Assembly: GCF_003073045.1 (NCBI RefSeq)
Contig: NC_037592.1
Span: 1,957,371 to 2,021,370, forward strand
Length of the DNA: 64,000 bases
Reading direction: 5' to 3'
DNA from: Pomacea canaliculata
Lineage: Eukaryota; Mollusca; Gastropoda; Architaenioglossa; Ampullariidae
The translations under genes were made by a program, and so were the position numbers. The notes beneath the pieces are model-generated. The model was not told where the DNA came from. It made no database searches and worked only from the letters and a program-made list of their open reading frames with translations. Positions 32,839 to 47,100 of this stretch are shown here, in pieces (positions within the stretch are counted from its first letter, which is position 1; each line of letters begins with the position of its first letter).

Positions 32839-35800
32839 ATGAAAGGAAAAGGGAAGACCCCTCAACAAGACAGTAAAGACTGCCCACTACAGTTTCCAGA
32901 CTTAACACCGATTGACCACACCAAAGAGTGTCACAAATTCACCCAAGGTTATGCATTTTTTGAGTCCAGAGAAATCCTTTAAATTTAGCAGGGTTTAACA
33001 TTTGAGCATTACAGTGAAGAGCTGGTCACCTGGATTCAGATCTGATCCAGAGCATTGTTTTTTTCTGTAACTGGTTATACAAATACAATACTTAATTTCT
33101 TTGCTGGCACCTGCCCTGATTATTTCTTAGAACTTCCCTTACGTCCCAGCCAGACAACTCCACTCCTCATTTGACGATCGTTTCCTGTCACCAGAACAAT
33201 AAAAAAATGGACACAGGATTTTTAGTTATTTTGCAGCAAAACAATGGAGCTCTATTGCTTTCCATATATCCACCACCTACCCACATGTGCACTGAAAACA
33301 TATCTCTTCAGTAAAAATTACTCCTAAGACCCTTTCCCACCATGCTAGTCCTTTTTCACACCCTTTCCTGCTTGTCTTCCTTTTTGTAGTATTATGTTAC
33401 TCTCAGTTCTTGTTATTTGGTTCCTCTTTTCGTTTTCTGTATTTGATGTTATTCATTGTTAGTTATTTATTCTTTTATAGTTCATACATTATTTCTTTGT
33501 TTTCCTGTTCGTCGTATGCTGTCCATGTTTTGTTCTTGTTCTTAGATGCCAAGAGCATGCTTCTTAAGAGTATGGGTATACGCTTTACAAATTTTGCATT
33601 TATTTATATATATTTATTTAATTTAAAACATCTTTATTAATCCCTTTCAGGAAATTAATTTATCTGCCATGCATATATGACATTACATGATGGTTAAAAA
33701 AAATAAAACAAGAATGGGGCCAGCTGCATAAGAACCTTCACTCGAAGATATGTCCTGACCATGATTTTGCTGTATATGTGGATTCAGTTTGTTATACAGA
33801 AGCTTATGATTCAGTGTCTCTAAGTGATTTTGCCCCCTCCCAATCACCCCTCCTGCTTTTTTAATGTTTTTGTTCAGGTTGTCCCTATCCTGTTTGGCTA
33901 TGCTCCCACCCCAGCACACTTGGCCAAAAATTACAATGCTGCATATTAGTGAGGTGTAGAATAGTTGCAAGAGTTCAGGGCACACATTTAGAGATCTAAG
34001 TTTTCCCAAACCTTAAAGGTGGCTATGCATTATCTTGTCCACACTATCAACATAAGCTTTTAAAATGAGTTCATTGTTGATAGTTGTACCTAAATATTTA
34101 TAACTGTCTACTTTTGTTATGACCTCACCCTTTATGAGTATATCATCAAAATCAGCCTTCTCTTTCCTGAAATCTACAATCATTTGTTTTCTTGACATTT
34201 AAAGAAAATGTTCCATCTCCTTTCTATAGTAGGAGTCATCATTGTTGGAAATCAGTCCTGTGAGTCTGGTGTCATCTGCAAATTTAACTGTAGGGCAGTT
34301 TTCATTCCTGTATCTACACTCTGCAGGGTACAGGGAAAACAAGAAAGAAGAGAGCTCCTTGGGGAGCACCAGCAATGGCGTACAAAGTATCACAAATGAC
34401 ATTACTAGAAATTCTTATAAACAGGTCTCTTGGTCAGATAGTCTAAGATCAACAGAGAAGTTCTAGTATCAATGTTCATCCGAATTAGTTTTTGAACAAG
34501 CATACATTGTGTTGTAAGCACTGGAAAAGTTAAAAAAAAGCATTAGATGAATGCAGGTGTTGGGATTCTCTTTGTGCATGGCATATTGTGTTCACCTCCA
34601 CATGGGGAAACATGCTGTACAAATTCTGTGATTATTATTATTATATTTAGGTTCAAAGACTGCCACTGTATTTAAAGCTTTTGCCATTTTTTAAGTTTTT
34701 GAACATTCAAATATAGAATTTCCTTTTTTTCCTTTTTTATTTTTTTGTCAGTTTAATGGAAAGTTTTCCACATAACACTTTTCAGTGTTGACCCGTAACC
34801 AGGATGATAACCTTGGTCTTGAAGAGCTTGATACACTGCAGGGAGATCTTGAACGGCTTCTAGCATCTGTTGGGAGGCGCCTGAAACTTTTGGAATCTGA
34901 GATTCAAGTCCTGGTTAACTGGCAGGACAAGAAAGATAAAAAGCCTCTGACGGTGGGAAAAGTGGTATGCAATGATATGAAATTGGACTTTTTTTTACCT
35001 GATTTAATGATTGTTTATTTAGAGGGATTTTTTTTTTTTGGTTTTGTTTTTTGTTTTTGAAATATGACAACATTTCAGCCTTAATTGTTGAAGTCTTTGG
35101 TGGGCTTATTTTATGTCTGGCGTATGCCTTGTCTGTTTATTTGGGTTTCGCATGTGGATTTTCTTTCTTTTTTTCTAATTTTGTTTTTGTATCCTTTTAA
35201 AAAAAATTTATAGGAAAGAGTGCATGATGTTTTATGTTCTTTTTGTCTAGTTGGTGCATGCATCATATACCTTTTTATTACTTTGGCCTGTGTGCTCTGG
35301 ATTATTATGATTAATGTTATTATTACAGAAAAACATTTTTATTTCTAGATATGACTGTTTTTAAAATGATCAAAAGTTAGAATGTACGATTGGGTGGTCT
35401 GTTGTTACTCAATTTGTGAATATTAGAGTTGTCTACTTTCAGCAGCCAGAACCTGTCGCAGGAAAACGAGGAAAGGGTGCGATGGCAGAGGAGCGACCAA
35501 GCAAAAAGTTTAAGGACATGAGTGGCACCAGTAAAGCCACGCAGGCATCCAGTAGTGTAGCATCTCCTTTGTCCCGCAGCAAGAGCAAACTTCCGCAGGT
35601 TGGTAAACAAATTGGTACATGCATTATATTTCGGTAGACAAATTGGTACATACATTATAGTCGTGATGGAGAGGATAGTAAAATTTTCATATGCCTGGAA
35701 TTATTTTGTTTATTGCTTTTGTATCTTATTGATTTCTTTAGGGTTTTGGATCATAATGACTATGCTCATTAAATCAGAAAGCAAATGCTAACTTTTTATT

Positions 35801-38800
35801 CTTTTCTTAATACATTTCAAATCATTTTTAGAACATGTCGCTTGCATTTTATTGATTACTAGTGATATGTTAAATTCATATCTGGTATTTTAACTCTGCT
35901 ACTTAATTATTTTTGCAGACCAAAGGTGTGGAAGGTGAGGGGGGAAGTTTGTCCACAGATCTGCCACGAGTGGTAAAGAATGAGTGTGTTGACCGTTTCT
36001 GGCAGGCCATGGAGGCTTATTCACGTCCCATCACCGATGATGACATCCGTTTTCTTGAGGATCAGCTGCGCAAACATGATGATGAAGATGCTGCGTACTT
36101 CAAAATACCACCTTTGGGTAGACATTATCGTGATGTGTGGGCAGAAGAGGATCTTCTTGAGGAAATGACAGAAGGTATGCTTTTTCCTTGCACTTGCTTT
36201 AGAATTGTACTTGTTTAGAGTTTCACAAGATGGGTAAGATTTCACTGCTATTGTAGAAAAGTGTCTTTTGAATTCATGGTAGTCTACATCATGTAGCACA
36301 TCTTTCACAATCACAGGCTATGTTACACAGGCTCTTGAGTTGCCATGGAAAAACAAAAAAAAATTTTTAATCTGAAGTCTAGTAGTCAGGTGGTTTCTAT
36401 GCTGAATCAGAGTGAGATAATCATAATAAGCAAACTTGGATATTTTATCATTGCATCATCAGCAAAGTGCATCCATTTTGTCTTCCTCTTTCTGGTGGTG
36501 CTGCTGACAAAAGGAGACTGAACATTATTAACATGCATTTTTCATGCAGGTGCGAAAGTGAATGACAAAAAGCGGATCTCAAATCACTCAAGTCAGAATA
36601 GCAATGGACCAAATGAGGCCTCTGCTTTGCTTAAGAAAGCGGAAAGCAGGTTTGTGGTGTACATATTCCTTTATTTGTTGCATACTTCAGTTATCTGAAT
36701 GAATACTGGTACCTGGTTGTCCAATACTGTTCCACCAAGCATTTCTGTATTTTGCATAGTTTTGCAGAGTACGAGTGAGAGAGAGAAAATGAGTGAGAGA
36801 GCAAGAAAGGGTAGATGTTAGAGCTGTGTACTAAAGACTATGTGTTCACAAGGCTACTACAGTTAAATATTCATCAGAAAAATGATAGATAGCTGAAATA
36901 AAATACATCTGTGCTTCAGCATGGAAGAATCCCCGTTTGGTCCCCTCACCCAGCGTCTGGTTTCTGCCTTGCTCGAGGAGAATCTCATGACTCCAATGGA
37001 TGATGTGATGACAGATATGGGAGGTGAGTAGTTGGAACATTGCCTTAATGCATACTTGTTACTTCCTTACTTTCTCTTCCCCCAGCATCTGGAATGCCTT
37101 GCTCCTCTCTCAGCTTAGTGACTACCTTTGATGCCTGCTATCCTTAAGACCAACAGATAGTGGTCTCATCCTTTTTTTAACATGGTATTCTCCCTTCTCC
37201 CTCCCCCCTCCCACTGTTGTTATATTTTGAAGGCTGTGCCTATTTGTTTCTTGTGCTACTCTTTTAGTAAGTACATTAACTTACTGCCTGACAAAGAAAT
37301 GTTATATTTGTTGTTGTGGCTGGTATCTGAGGAATACAAAATCATTTCACTGCATGGGTATTGAGGATTTATAGCATCAGTTGACAGGTGACATTTCACT
37401 TTCCCTGGGTTATGGCTAATCTTCCTCCTCATCCCTTCTAATTCAGCATCACCATTTTCCCATCCCATTTTACATATTTAAAGCATAATACAAAGTCATT
37501 AGGAACCAATTGAATGCTAGCGAAGACTATATTTTTCAATGTAAGAAATTCACTTTTGTAGATAATGCTGATGAAGCACCTGCCATCTCACCACGGATGC
37601 TGGCCAAGCAGCTGAACATAGGTAACCCAGCCACACTGGAACGGCGCATACAGCAGGAACTTGAAGAACAAGGTTGTTTGGCACACCTGTGTTGTTTTGG
37701 TGGTTGCATTATGAATGATTTTGTGTTTGTATTAACATGTTTGTGTGTACATGCTAGACTGATTGTTTTACTTTTGAACGCAGGCATTCTAGAGACAGAG
37801 GAAGAGGTGGAGGATGACCCAAGTGATGAGATCCTGCAGGAGCTGAAGCATGCTCAGGCAGAGCTGCGGCCTCTCCTGCAGTGGAAAGTGAAGCACCTTA
37901 AGGATCTGCTGAAGAAAGCCAAAGAGCAGCAGGCTCGACAGCAGCTGTGGAAAAAGTTTGATGAATGTGATGCCAAGGTTAGCTTCCCTTTCATTAATAA
38001 CCAGTATTGAAGATATTAAAATCTGTAACTACTTGATAGAAGTAGCAGCAGTGTGTTCTTTATATTTTCTCATTTGAATTCTTAATAATAGCAAGTTTTT
38101 ATTCTGTCAGCCTATACTGCTTTTTACAGTGTTCCTGTGTTTTCTTGTCAAAACGTGGACTTTGACCTTAAAGAACTGGGTATGTGGGTGACAGTTATGA
38201 TGTGATTCTAGCTACCCACATTAAGACAATCCTGCAGTAGAACAATACAATGTTCACACATCCGTCACTAAAAACCTTGCCACTTAGCTTATGAGCCCCC
38301 ATCCCTGCTCTTCCCTGAACAAAACATTTAAAAGATTTAATAACACACCAATCATGCTAAGTACAACTATTTGGCTCATTTATAAGTACTTTCTGAGCTA
38401 TTCATACTTACAACTCTACAGTGCTGTTAACTCCCATTAAAAACACCATCTACTCTCACATACATCAGCTTAGCTCTGGCAGTTGTTGCTGCTGCTCTTA
38501 TACTGCAAGTTCTTCCCTCATCTCAGTCTCTGAATGTTTCGAGTCCATTCTTGTGATGCAGTGAGCACACTAATGACTCTTCTCAAAGCATTCTGTCTGC
38601 GCTGTCATTTCCCCGCTCAGTCTGCCACCACATCAGAGAGCAATGACTACTCTCCCAGTAACATAGATACTGAGCTCTGTCCCACTCCAGGGATAGCACA
38701 TGATTTCTTCCACAACTGTTTGTTCATAACTACACTGTTATACAGCACACAGTAGGATAAACAGCCACCGAATGAACACCACCTTGATGTGATGTAATCC

Positions 38801-39980
38801 TCCCAACCCAGCACCAGTCCTTTAGAGTGCTCTGTTGGTAGTTTTAAAGTGAGGGTAAGTATTTGCCTTGGGCAACATGGGGAACTCAAGGACAAGCATC
38901 TTGTTTCCAAAATTATAAAGTGGTATTCAGACCCTGCATGTATTGTTTTACCCATATAACCATAGTTATAAAGCAGTGGTAAAAATGCCCTGAGTTAAAA
39001 TAATATGAAGTAGTGCCTGCGGTGTGTGAAGGCCACTTTTGAATTTTGGAAAGAAGACACTTTTCGAGTTCCCTATTTTGCCTTGGAGAAATGACTTAAC
39101 TCTTGCTTCATAACTATGGCACACAGACATCCTCTTCTTCCTTGAAAACAACTCCTTCTACCAGCCTCGGCATTGAACATACCTCTCACAGATCACCCAA
39201 GTTCTGGTCATGTAGTTCTTGGAGTTTTATGACAGCAGTTGGCAGTCCTCGTAGTCTGCTGTCACTGACTCGCCCCTTATGTCAAGGTTTTTTTAACCCA
39301 AGTATTCAGGCCTTGGTCTCAAAGAAAAGTTCCCTGGCGTAGAAGAAAGCTGAAGATGTATCAGTTGTTGACCAAGTGCTCTGTTCATGTTGCCGAGCTT
39401 AGAAATGCCCTTCAGAGTTCTTGTTCCCTTACTTTGTGCGTTCACAACAAATGATGCTATTGGACAAACACATGCACCCAACACTCTTCACCTAAGGCCA
39501 TCTGGGGCCGCAACCACACCCTGGCATTGGACCCGGTTCTATACGTCTCTTTCCGGTTGGAGACTAGACCTTAATTGTGAGCTATTTTATGTCCCGCTTC
39601 AAGTTACCACATGACACTGCTGTGACCTTGAAACCTGTTTGAATGAGTGCTGTGGCGCATTACAGGTTAAAGCCATATAAAAGTAGTCATTATTTCATTA
39701 TTTTGCACTTGCCAAAAGAGGTTTGCGAGGGCCTAGCAATGTTTAAGTTATATTCTGTAACTTTAATCCAGTAAAGTGTACTTGATTTTACTCTATCAAA
39801 AGCATATTTAGTCAGATTTGTGTGACCTTTGTCTGGCAGTTGCATGAGGAGTATCGCAAGCTGACCTTGGCTCGACAGAAGAAGAAGCTCAACCTAAAAA
39901 GGGAACGAGAGTCAGTGAAGAAGATTCTGAAAGAGTGGTGGACAATATACCAGACATTAGACGAAAGCTATAATGAATGA
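32839..39980 (+). CDS. TADA3: Transcriptional adapter 3 (ADA3), SAGA/ATAC subunit
   Basis: Adaptor in the histone acetyltransferase module (GCN5/PCAF, ADA2, ADA3, SGF29). Nine exons fit phase: 32839-32947, 34786-34964, 35443-35598, 35919-36174, 36550-36649, 36920-37023, 37562-37672, 37784-37977, 39840-39980. These give 449 residues, against 432 in human. The first exon was recovered by its match to the human N-terminus (KDCPLQFPDL, DHTKECHKFT). Other hallmarks: LEELDTLQGDLERLLAS, NWQDKKDKK, YFKIPPLGRHYRDVWAEEDL, SPFGPLTQRLVSALLEEN, and a C-terminal coiled-coil region ending RQKKKLNLKRERESVKKIL. AATAAA at 40197-40202 is a likely poly(A) signal. Confidence 0.96.
33280..33625 (+). mobile_element. 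LINE 3' end in TADA3 intron 1
   Basis: Plus-strand copy of the family seen in reverse at 17737-18005: shared blocks CTAGTCCTTTTTCACA, TTTGGTTCCTCTTTTCG, TTTTCTGTATTTGATGTT, TGCTGTCCATGTTTTG and CGCTTTACAAATTTTGCATT, then an AT-rich tail. The 5' part translates as CALKTYLFSKN, resembling the final residues of CR1/L2-type ORF2. Confidence 0.75.
33683..34402 (-). mobile_element. LINE reverse-transcriptase fragment, minus strand, TADA3 intron 1
   Basis: Minus-strand translation across three frames gives CPTVKFADDTRLTGLI (RT motif with intact FADD), KQMIVDFRKEK, KVDSYKYLGTTINNEL, and LLQLFYTSLICSIVIFGQVCW followed by SIAKQDRDNLNKNIKKAGG. This order matches the end of CR1/Rex1-like RT ORFs. At least two frame breaks are present, and no 5' end or endonuclease domain is seen. 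Confidence 0.88.
34573..34650 (+). mobile_element. Short LINE 3'-tail fragment in TADA3 intron 1
   Basis: TTCACCTCCACATGGGGAAA followed by CATGCTGTACAAATTCTGTG and (ATT)n; it matches the fragment at 3799-3865 and, more weakly, the LINE end near 868-915. Confidence 0.5.
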
Positions 39981-42383
39981 GCTGATTTCTGTTTAAGTAT
40001 CTTTCTACCTGACCTGCCTTCACATTGAAACATGATTGTGAACCTCCAGCCTTGACAATTTGTCACAAATGCTGACACAATCTTGTTTTCCCACATGTTT
40101 GTCTATTCTAAGGATGTTATTATGATGGGTCATGGTGTTGGTCTTGAGAACCTTATGAACAAGTCTGTGCAGCAATTAAGCATCTATTAGCATTCAAATA
40201 AATTACAGGGATTTTATTTTTCGTCTGACATCCAATCATTATTTTTTATTTTAAATAAAAACTAGAAAATGAGAAAGATTAATTGGCTGCTGAAACAGAA
40301 AACAACTGATTGTCTTAAGAGCCTCATTTTTTATTTTCATATTTACATGAAAATATTTTTCCTTAATCTGAGGAAACATTAATGGTGAAACAGGCAAATT
40401 ATTGTTAAAAAGCATTTGTTTTTGCGAGGCCTTTTGGTCACAACACATGCTATCTGCGGTATGAGGGAAGTGCTCTTACTTTATACTGTCTTCTGTTAAA
40501 ACCATCTGTGTCCAGTTTTGTTGCTTTCCTTGGAAAAACTGTGCATTATGAAGAGTAAAACGTGATGAAGTGTGCAATTATAATTTGGTGTCTTTGCCCA
40601 CCCTGATGAAGAGCAAATATGTGGCCTGACTGACAGGATGGGTTCTTTAGATCTGGAGCTGTATGGGGCTGTAAGATTTATTCAAAATATTCCAGGTTCT
40701 GGAAAAAATCTCAAGAATTGCAAGGTTTGAACGTGAAACAAGCAAGCTGTGTAGTTTTTCGCTGAAGGGCACTTCTAAATGTTGTTTACTCACTAAAGAG
40801 ACTACGATCTGACATGTCTGGCTTACTGATTCATTGGTCTTGCAATCTCGGCTTTCTCCATTGGAACAAGTTTAAAACTCCTACTTGGAGTTTGCTTATT
40901 CTTGAAAATAGTCTTGAAAACAAGACTTGGAGGTTCATCATTCAGGTTAGGCATGCTTGAATGTGTGAGATCCCATGCATCAAGGAAAGTCACTCTCAAA
41001 TGTTATTGTTTTGAGATCCTTAGATTTGAAGGTCACTGCAATTCCATGTATGTATGAATAGCATTTATGAAGGTTATCTTTCAGCATGAGTTTGAGAGAG
41101 ACTGCCTCTTAAAACTTTGTGCTCCTAGAAAAGAATATGCAAGAAGCTCCTGTGCAGAAATCTGTGTTCCCAGAAAAGAACACACTGGAAGGCCATGTAC
41201 AAAGATCCCAAATGAAGAACCTGCTTCTTGTGAGTTTTTATGTTTATGTGAATGCTTAAAAAAATTATGATTTGAGATTTCATGTTCTTAAGAATAATAA
41301 AATACCACAAACAACGTATTTGAATTTGTTTTTGCATTTGATATTTTTCAGCCACAGATTTGGTAAAAGAAAAGTAAAGGTGATGCTCCTAAATATCGAT
41401 AGGCATGATCACTCAGATATGTAACCCTTCCACATTTGCATAGGCAAGCAACATTGACATCACAGTCACATATTCCAAGTGTGATTATCTCAGGGTTGGT
41501 ACCAAAGCTAGGCTGCATGTTCATCTTTAACAGTAGTGTTTGAACGTCACTGAAGTATTCAAACAATTTTTTTCAGGCAGAATTCTCATTAAAATTTGAG
41601 TCTATCACAGGGCCATTCTTGTCCTCTTTATAAAGTTTTCCATAAAAATTTTCAGCACTTAAATGCATACTTTGTATGTTGACTGTAAGTAGTCATTTGG
41701 TTAGAAGGTGCCTAAGAGCTGGAAATTGACAAGGGAAGTAACAAATTCCATGAAAATGTGTGTGCTACAGAACAAAAAAAGTGAGTCTTTGGAGTTGCAC
41801 ACCACTGGCAGCTGCTCGGGTTTTGACTTCTGTATACCATTCAAGGTTAACTAATTTTACATAAAATTCCAAGCTTGAATAATGCTTACAATTATCGCCA
41901 AGGAGGTTAAGTGGCTAAACTGGGGCTAGAAGCTAATCTCAGCTTAGGTTTCAGTTAGATTCTATGTGGTCTTGGTGCGAGCAGATAACTATATGATAGA
42001 GGTCAAAGGATTATGCCAGAGCTGATGCCTCTCTGTAAATCACTTAATAATAGACAAGATTACAGCAAGTTTAATGCACACAAAATTACTTTATCATTCT
42101 AGGAGTAGAAGATTTATTAAAACATGCAAACAACAAGATTGTAAAACCTTTTACACAAAAAAATAATTTGTAAAGTAAGCTGAAAAGCACTATTCAATTG
42201 GTGAAAAACATAATAAATTAATCTAATGTAACATTAATAAACAGGTTATTGCATTTTTTGTGATGTGTATATTTTGATTAAAATATAAAATAGACATAAT
42301 CATATGCTAATTTGCATGTAAATTACTCCATGTGGAAGGACTGATATGCAAGAAAAATCCTGTATCCTTTGATAGCACTGTGA

Positions 42384-42605
42384 TGATGGGGGCGCCTGGT
42401 CACGTAGAGGTTAAAACACTTGCTTATCACCACTGCAGCGATAGGCCCTGGATTCAGATCGTGTCCTGGAACGCTCTTTGTATGCGACACTTGTTTGCAG
42501 GCCTGATCATCAGGGATTTCTATGAGTACTGTGGTTTCCTCTTTTCTTTTTCCCTCAGTGTGAAATCAGCTTTAGGTGGAAACACCAAAAGAACCAAGCA
42601 ACAAC
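42384..42605 (+). mobile_element. tRNA-derived SINE, a different family from 12807-12994
   Basis: GGGGGCGCCTGGTCACGTAG begins a tRNA-like head with an A-box-like segment (TGGTCACGTAGAGGTTA) and a B-box-like segment (GGATTCAGATCGTGTCC). The body includes GAGTACTGTGGTTTCCTC and CCTCAGTGTGAAATC, resembling conserved central domains of widespread animal SINEs. No clear target duplication was found, so it is probably older than the 12.8-kb copy. Confidence 0.65.
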
Positions 42606-42699
42606 ACAGAACATATTAAATACTGGTACACATATTTTCAAAAGCTTCATTGCAACAATAAAAGTCATTTTAAAAACACATCTGAATTTTATACCTGAA

Positions 42700-43975
42700 A
42701 CAATCAGGGTTGGTTCTACCAATAGTCAAACTAGACTTGCTTAGGGAGCAGTCACGAAGGGGAAGCAAAGATGGCTTGCTGTTTCGTTTGTTTGTTTATT
42801 TGTTTTTAAGTGATGAAAAAAATGTTAGGGAAAAATATCACTTTCATAGAATGACATTTGCAGGACATCTTTCCTCTGCTTGTAGGTTCACTTCACCACA
42901 TGAGCTTCTCAGGTTATGTATTACAGGAAAACCACATTATTCACGGGCACATTTGAAGCTAATCAGCAGGGAAGATTAGAGGGCGGAAGGGTGAAGGAGG
43001 GACCACAAAGGCAAGGGAAGGGCGGTGTTGGTGAGTAGGGAAGGTGACGGTCGGGGCAGAACCCTAGCAGATGGATGGGACCACATGCCAGCCTCACCTT
43101 TCTCTTTCTTTCCAAAGTTAGAAGTTCCGCACTCATGCAAAGGAAACACTGCAGCTGAGTTCAGCGAGGACAACAACATGCACTGACTTAATTTTGCTAT
43201 GCATGTTTCTTTTTGGTTATGACAACTGTTTTATGCTCAATATTTGTATACACTATGAACTGAAGAAACTTAGCTAATGTCACAATAATGTCCTTAGTTG
43301 ATAAGAGTATTAAGGCCTTTAATAGATATCAATTAGACATGTGCTGCTGTTTGAATTTATTTTGTAATTGTCTGTTTTGGGAACTTAATTGGATCTCTAT
43401 CATCCTTCCAAAACTGAATCATTAAAGGTATGTCAGAAGATCTGTGAAATGAACTGTTCTATAAGAATATATCTGTGAACTGGGCTTAGCTGTATAAGAC
43501 GGAACAATGCATCCATTGTCCTGCAGCCACGTCATGAGAGTTTGTGAAGTTTGCATCATTTTTATACCCTGTCAAGAAGCTGTGAATATTTTATTACCTT
43601 AATTTGTTTTTTTTACCTTAATTTTATTTCCTTATTTCTTATAGTGTTTATTTGCTTGTGTAGATTAAAGGGTTGCAATAGTGGTGTTGTAACTTAATTT
43701 TTTGCACATTTTTTCATTGCACAAATGGGTCGTTACAGTCGTGGTCTTTATCACGTAACAATCACTCTGAGTCCTGAGACTGACCGCAACAATCATTACT
43801 GATAATATTTAAGCTAGATTCATTGCTTGAAATTTCTATTAAAAATAGACTTAAAAGCATCATTATATTTGTGCAGATAAAATAAATGATATTCACTTTT
43901 AATGGGGTAAGGGGCCCAGCATTTTGTCTTTTGCCTGTAGGGCCCAGCACAGCATGCAGCTAGTGCCGATTCATT
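42700..43975. mobile_element. Possible decayed hAT transposon remnant
   Basis: The left side reads AGGGTTGGTTCTACCAATAG then TCAAACTAGACTTGCTTAGG, resembling hAT termini of the CAGGGCCGGCTCTACCATTAG kind. The right side, reversed, contains CGGCACTAGCTGCATG, GGGCCCTACAGGCAAAAG and TGCTGGGCCCCTTACC, similar in style. No transposase frame and no target duplication are seen, so these may be two unrelated fragments. Confidence 0.3.
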
Positions 43976-44161
43976 ACTTTCCTGAATATTCTAAAAAATG
44001 TGATAGGTTGAAACAAAAATTATACTTTTTTCTCCATGCATGACATATATTCTAATGCAAACTTGATCAACAGTGGCATCTTTTCAAATACAATGTTCTA
44101 ACATAAATTTTGTCTTCTCAAATCTTATCCACCTTCTGTCTTCTGAGGAAAGACTTGATCA

Positions 44162-47100
44162 CTAACGATAAACACGGGTGACAATCGCTGGTTCTCCAAA
44201 CACATTATCAGAGGTGCGTCGCTGTAAGAAGCGCGGAATTTTGCTCCAGTCAAAGCTTGTAAATAATGTGAGTGATTTTTTTAGACGGCGATTAAGGATG
44301 GCCTCTTCTGGATTTTCATGAATGGGGCTGTAACATACAGAAACAAACAAAAAAAATCAGAATCTAAGACACCTTTTTCAAAGTACAGTACAATTAATTT
44401 CTTCTCCATAGACAATCAGTTATTTATTAACCTCATATCCCATAACTTGGTGATGCTCATTATCAAAATGCACATTATACTAAAAATCACATCATTGTCA
44501 AAAATAATCTTCAGCCCTGGTCTGCCAGCTTTTTTTGTGCCCAATGTATTGCAGATAAATATTTTTGTTTGGAAAAACTGAAGCCATTTCAACTTGTTAC
44601 AAAATAATAGTACACCAAAATAAATGAAAACTCAGTTTTTAACAGACCTGTTCTTTAAATAGTTGTTTGCATATTCTTTCTCTCCTACAGGAAAAAAAAA
44701 GAGTAAATGTTAAACACAGCCATTAAGGATAACTTTAAAATGTTAAAATAAGACCAGTTAGTAGGCTTACACCGATACAAAAGACTCAAAAAAACAATTT
44801 CCAGCAATTGAAATGCTGACGTGTCACAGGAGCAAATCATCAGTAAACCTTGTTAAGGTGCTATGTAACAATGAACAATATCTTGACAAGCCAGGGCATG
44901 TTAACTCACATTTCTTTTATACTTTCGCTTATGTAGCCTTAATTTAAATCATTCTATTTTAAGACATATTTAAATAAAACAATAAGATAGAAAAGACCTC
45001 ATTATCAGTAAGAACATTTAAAAAGAACTTTTAAAGATTAACCCACCTAAAACACAAAAAGTTACTGGAAATCTAACAAAACATAGAGTTGTCATTAGTT
45101 TGTGACAACAAATAAGCTTCGGGGTTTTTTTGATGAAGGAAAGCACATATGGATTGACCTAAATTCTAGTTTATGCTGCTACTGAAGGCTGCAGCCAATG
45201 AAAGAATTTTTAGTATATGCTAATGAGGTGCTGCCCAATCAGTGAACCTACCTTTCTGACATTGTGGAAAGTGAGATCTCTTTCCAAAGCACACGTGAGA
45301 GATGTAATATTCAATGGGTTCTATCTCCTAGATGGGAATGAGTTTTTTCTTTTTCTTTTTTCTTTTATCACTCGATCAGGTCTTAAGGAATGTAGTATCT
45401 TTCACTAAATGACTTGAAAATGGTTTTGCATGAGAGTTGGCCTTTAAGATACACTATATCTTTCCCACTAGACACTGTACCTGTATATGTGACAGATTTT
45501 GGACGTCTACATGATGGTGGGTTATGGAGGGGACCTTTTACACAATGTCCAAATGCTACTCTCTCTTGAATCTTGACAAAGCTATTATCAAAAATTCTGC
45601 GTGCAGCATCCTTTTCTTTTTGGCTCACTTCTGTAAATTCCAAAACATAATACAGCTAGATTGTAGGTATGTCCTCCAATGGTGAATACAATTCTTTCAG
45701 CAAACATGCAACATATAGTGTATTTCAAACATGCAATTCTTTGCAATCTCAGATAATGAACAATTAAAATCTTAGACAGATGAAAGTTCCCACAAAACAG
45801 AAAAGTTAGTGTGGTTAGTATCTGAAAAATGAATGGAAACACCCACAGACATGCGCAAGCAGATGAAATTTGTATATGCATGTACGCATGCATGCAATCC
45901 CATAATACATACACACATGAACATGTTCACCTTGTCTGTCCAAGAGTGATAGTGAAGGTACCTTGTGGATGACAAAAAGGCGGTATTCTGGCTCTAATGC
46001 AATGGGGTTATCAAAAAGACCTGTAAAAAAAATTATAAAATAACATTGTACCATATAAAGCAACAATTGAGATGCAAATGTTAACATCAATAACCAACTT
46101 CTCATGCTTTTGCATATAACACGGAAGTCATCATAATCCAAGTATTACCCAGAGCTTGCACAGAATTTGTAGGGGAGGCAGGGGACTCTATTAACATGAA
46201 TGATATGGAGAATTAAGAACTATTGATATACCTACTGAGTGTCTGCAGACTCAGCATCTTCTGAAGCTCAGAGAGGACTTTCTCAAGTTTGGTCAGCTGA
46301 TTGTTGTGCAGCATCAGGACCCGCAAGCAGGTCAAGTGTCTGAGTGCACCAGGGATTTCTGTTAACTTGTTGTCATGCAGGTAGAGTTCGCAAAGTCGAA
46401 AGTTCGTGCTTAGGCATGTGATGTATCGTAGCTGGTTTTTTTAAGGATACATTGCCATTAATAGGATCATTAATTTTCTTCACTCTTACACATGCACATA
46501 CACATACAAAATTATATATATATGCACATAAACAGTTTTCTCTCGCTCACTGTCTCAGTGATACACACACATAGAACAATATACAGACTCTCTCTTTCTC
46601 TCTCTCACACACACAGAGACACATATTCTATAATAATTCTTGCTTTCCTTTCATTGTTTTAAAAATCTGAGATACAAGTTTTAAGTTAAGGGCTTATGCA
46701 AGGTATATATACATTTGCACAACACTGATGAGGATCTTGACAATAAACCTAAAAGAACACCTCTTAATGTCTTATGGACTGCACTATACTCATGCACATT
46801 GAATGCTCTCACCTGATTTCCATTCAACCACAGTATCATCAAATAAGGAAACCTCTTCAAGTCATGTACGTCAGTCAAGTTTCTGCAAGACAGAATCAAA
46901 GAATAGAAGTAAGTTATTGTAATGGTAAACCCATATTATCACTGATAAATTAAGCTTGTCATTGTATGAGAAATTTTGCATTTCAAGTATGACATTTCAA
47001 GTGCCATGTTCATTATGACAATGGATTTGGAAGGCAGTGGTCTGTATAACTGCTCATTTTGAGTGTACTCTCCATAATGCTGTTGATAATGATTAAATTA

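Larger units (their letters stand above)
40203..44161. other. Convergent intergenic region between TADA3 and LRRC72
   Basis: About 4 kb with no supportable exons. It holds one SINE (42384-42605) and terminal-like sequences of a decayed hAT element (42700-43975). The rest is AT-rich with short chance open frames. Confidence 0.5.
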
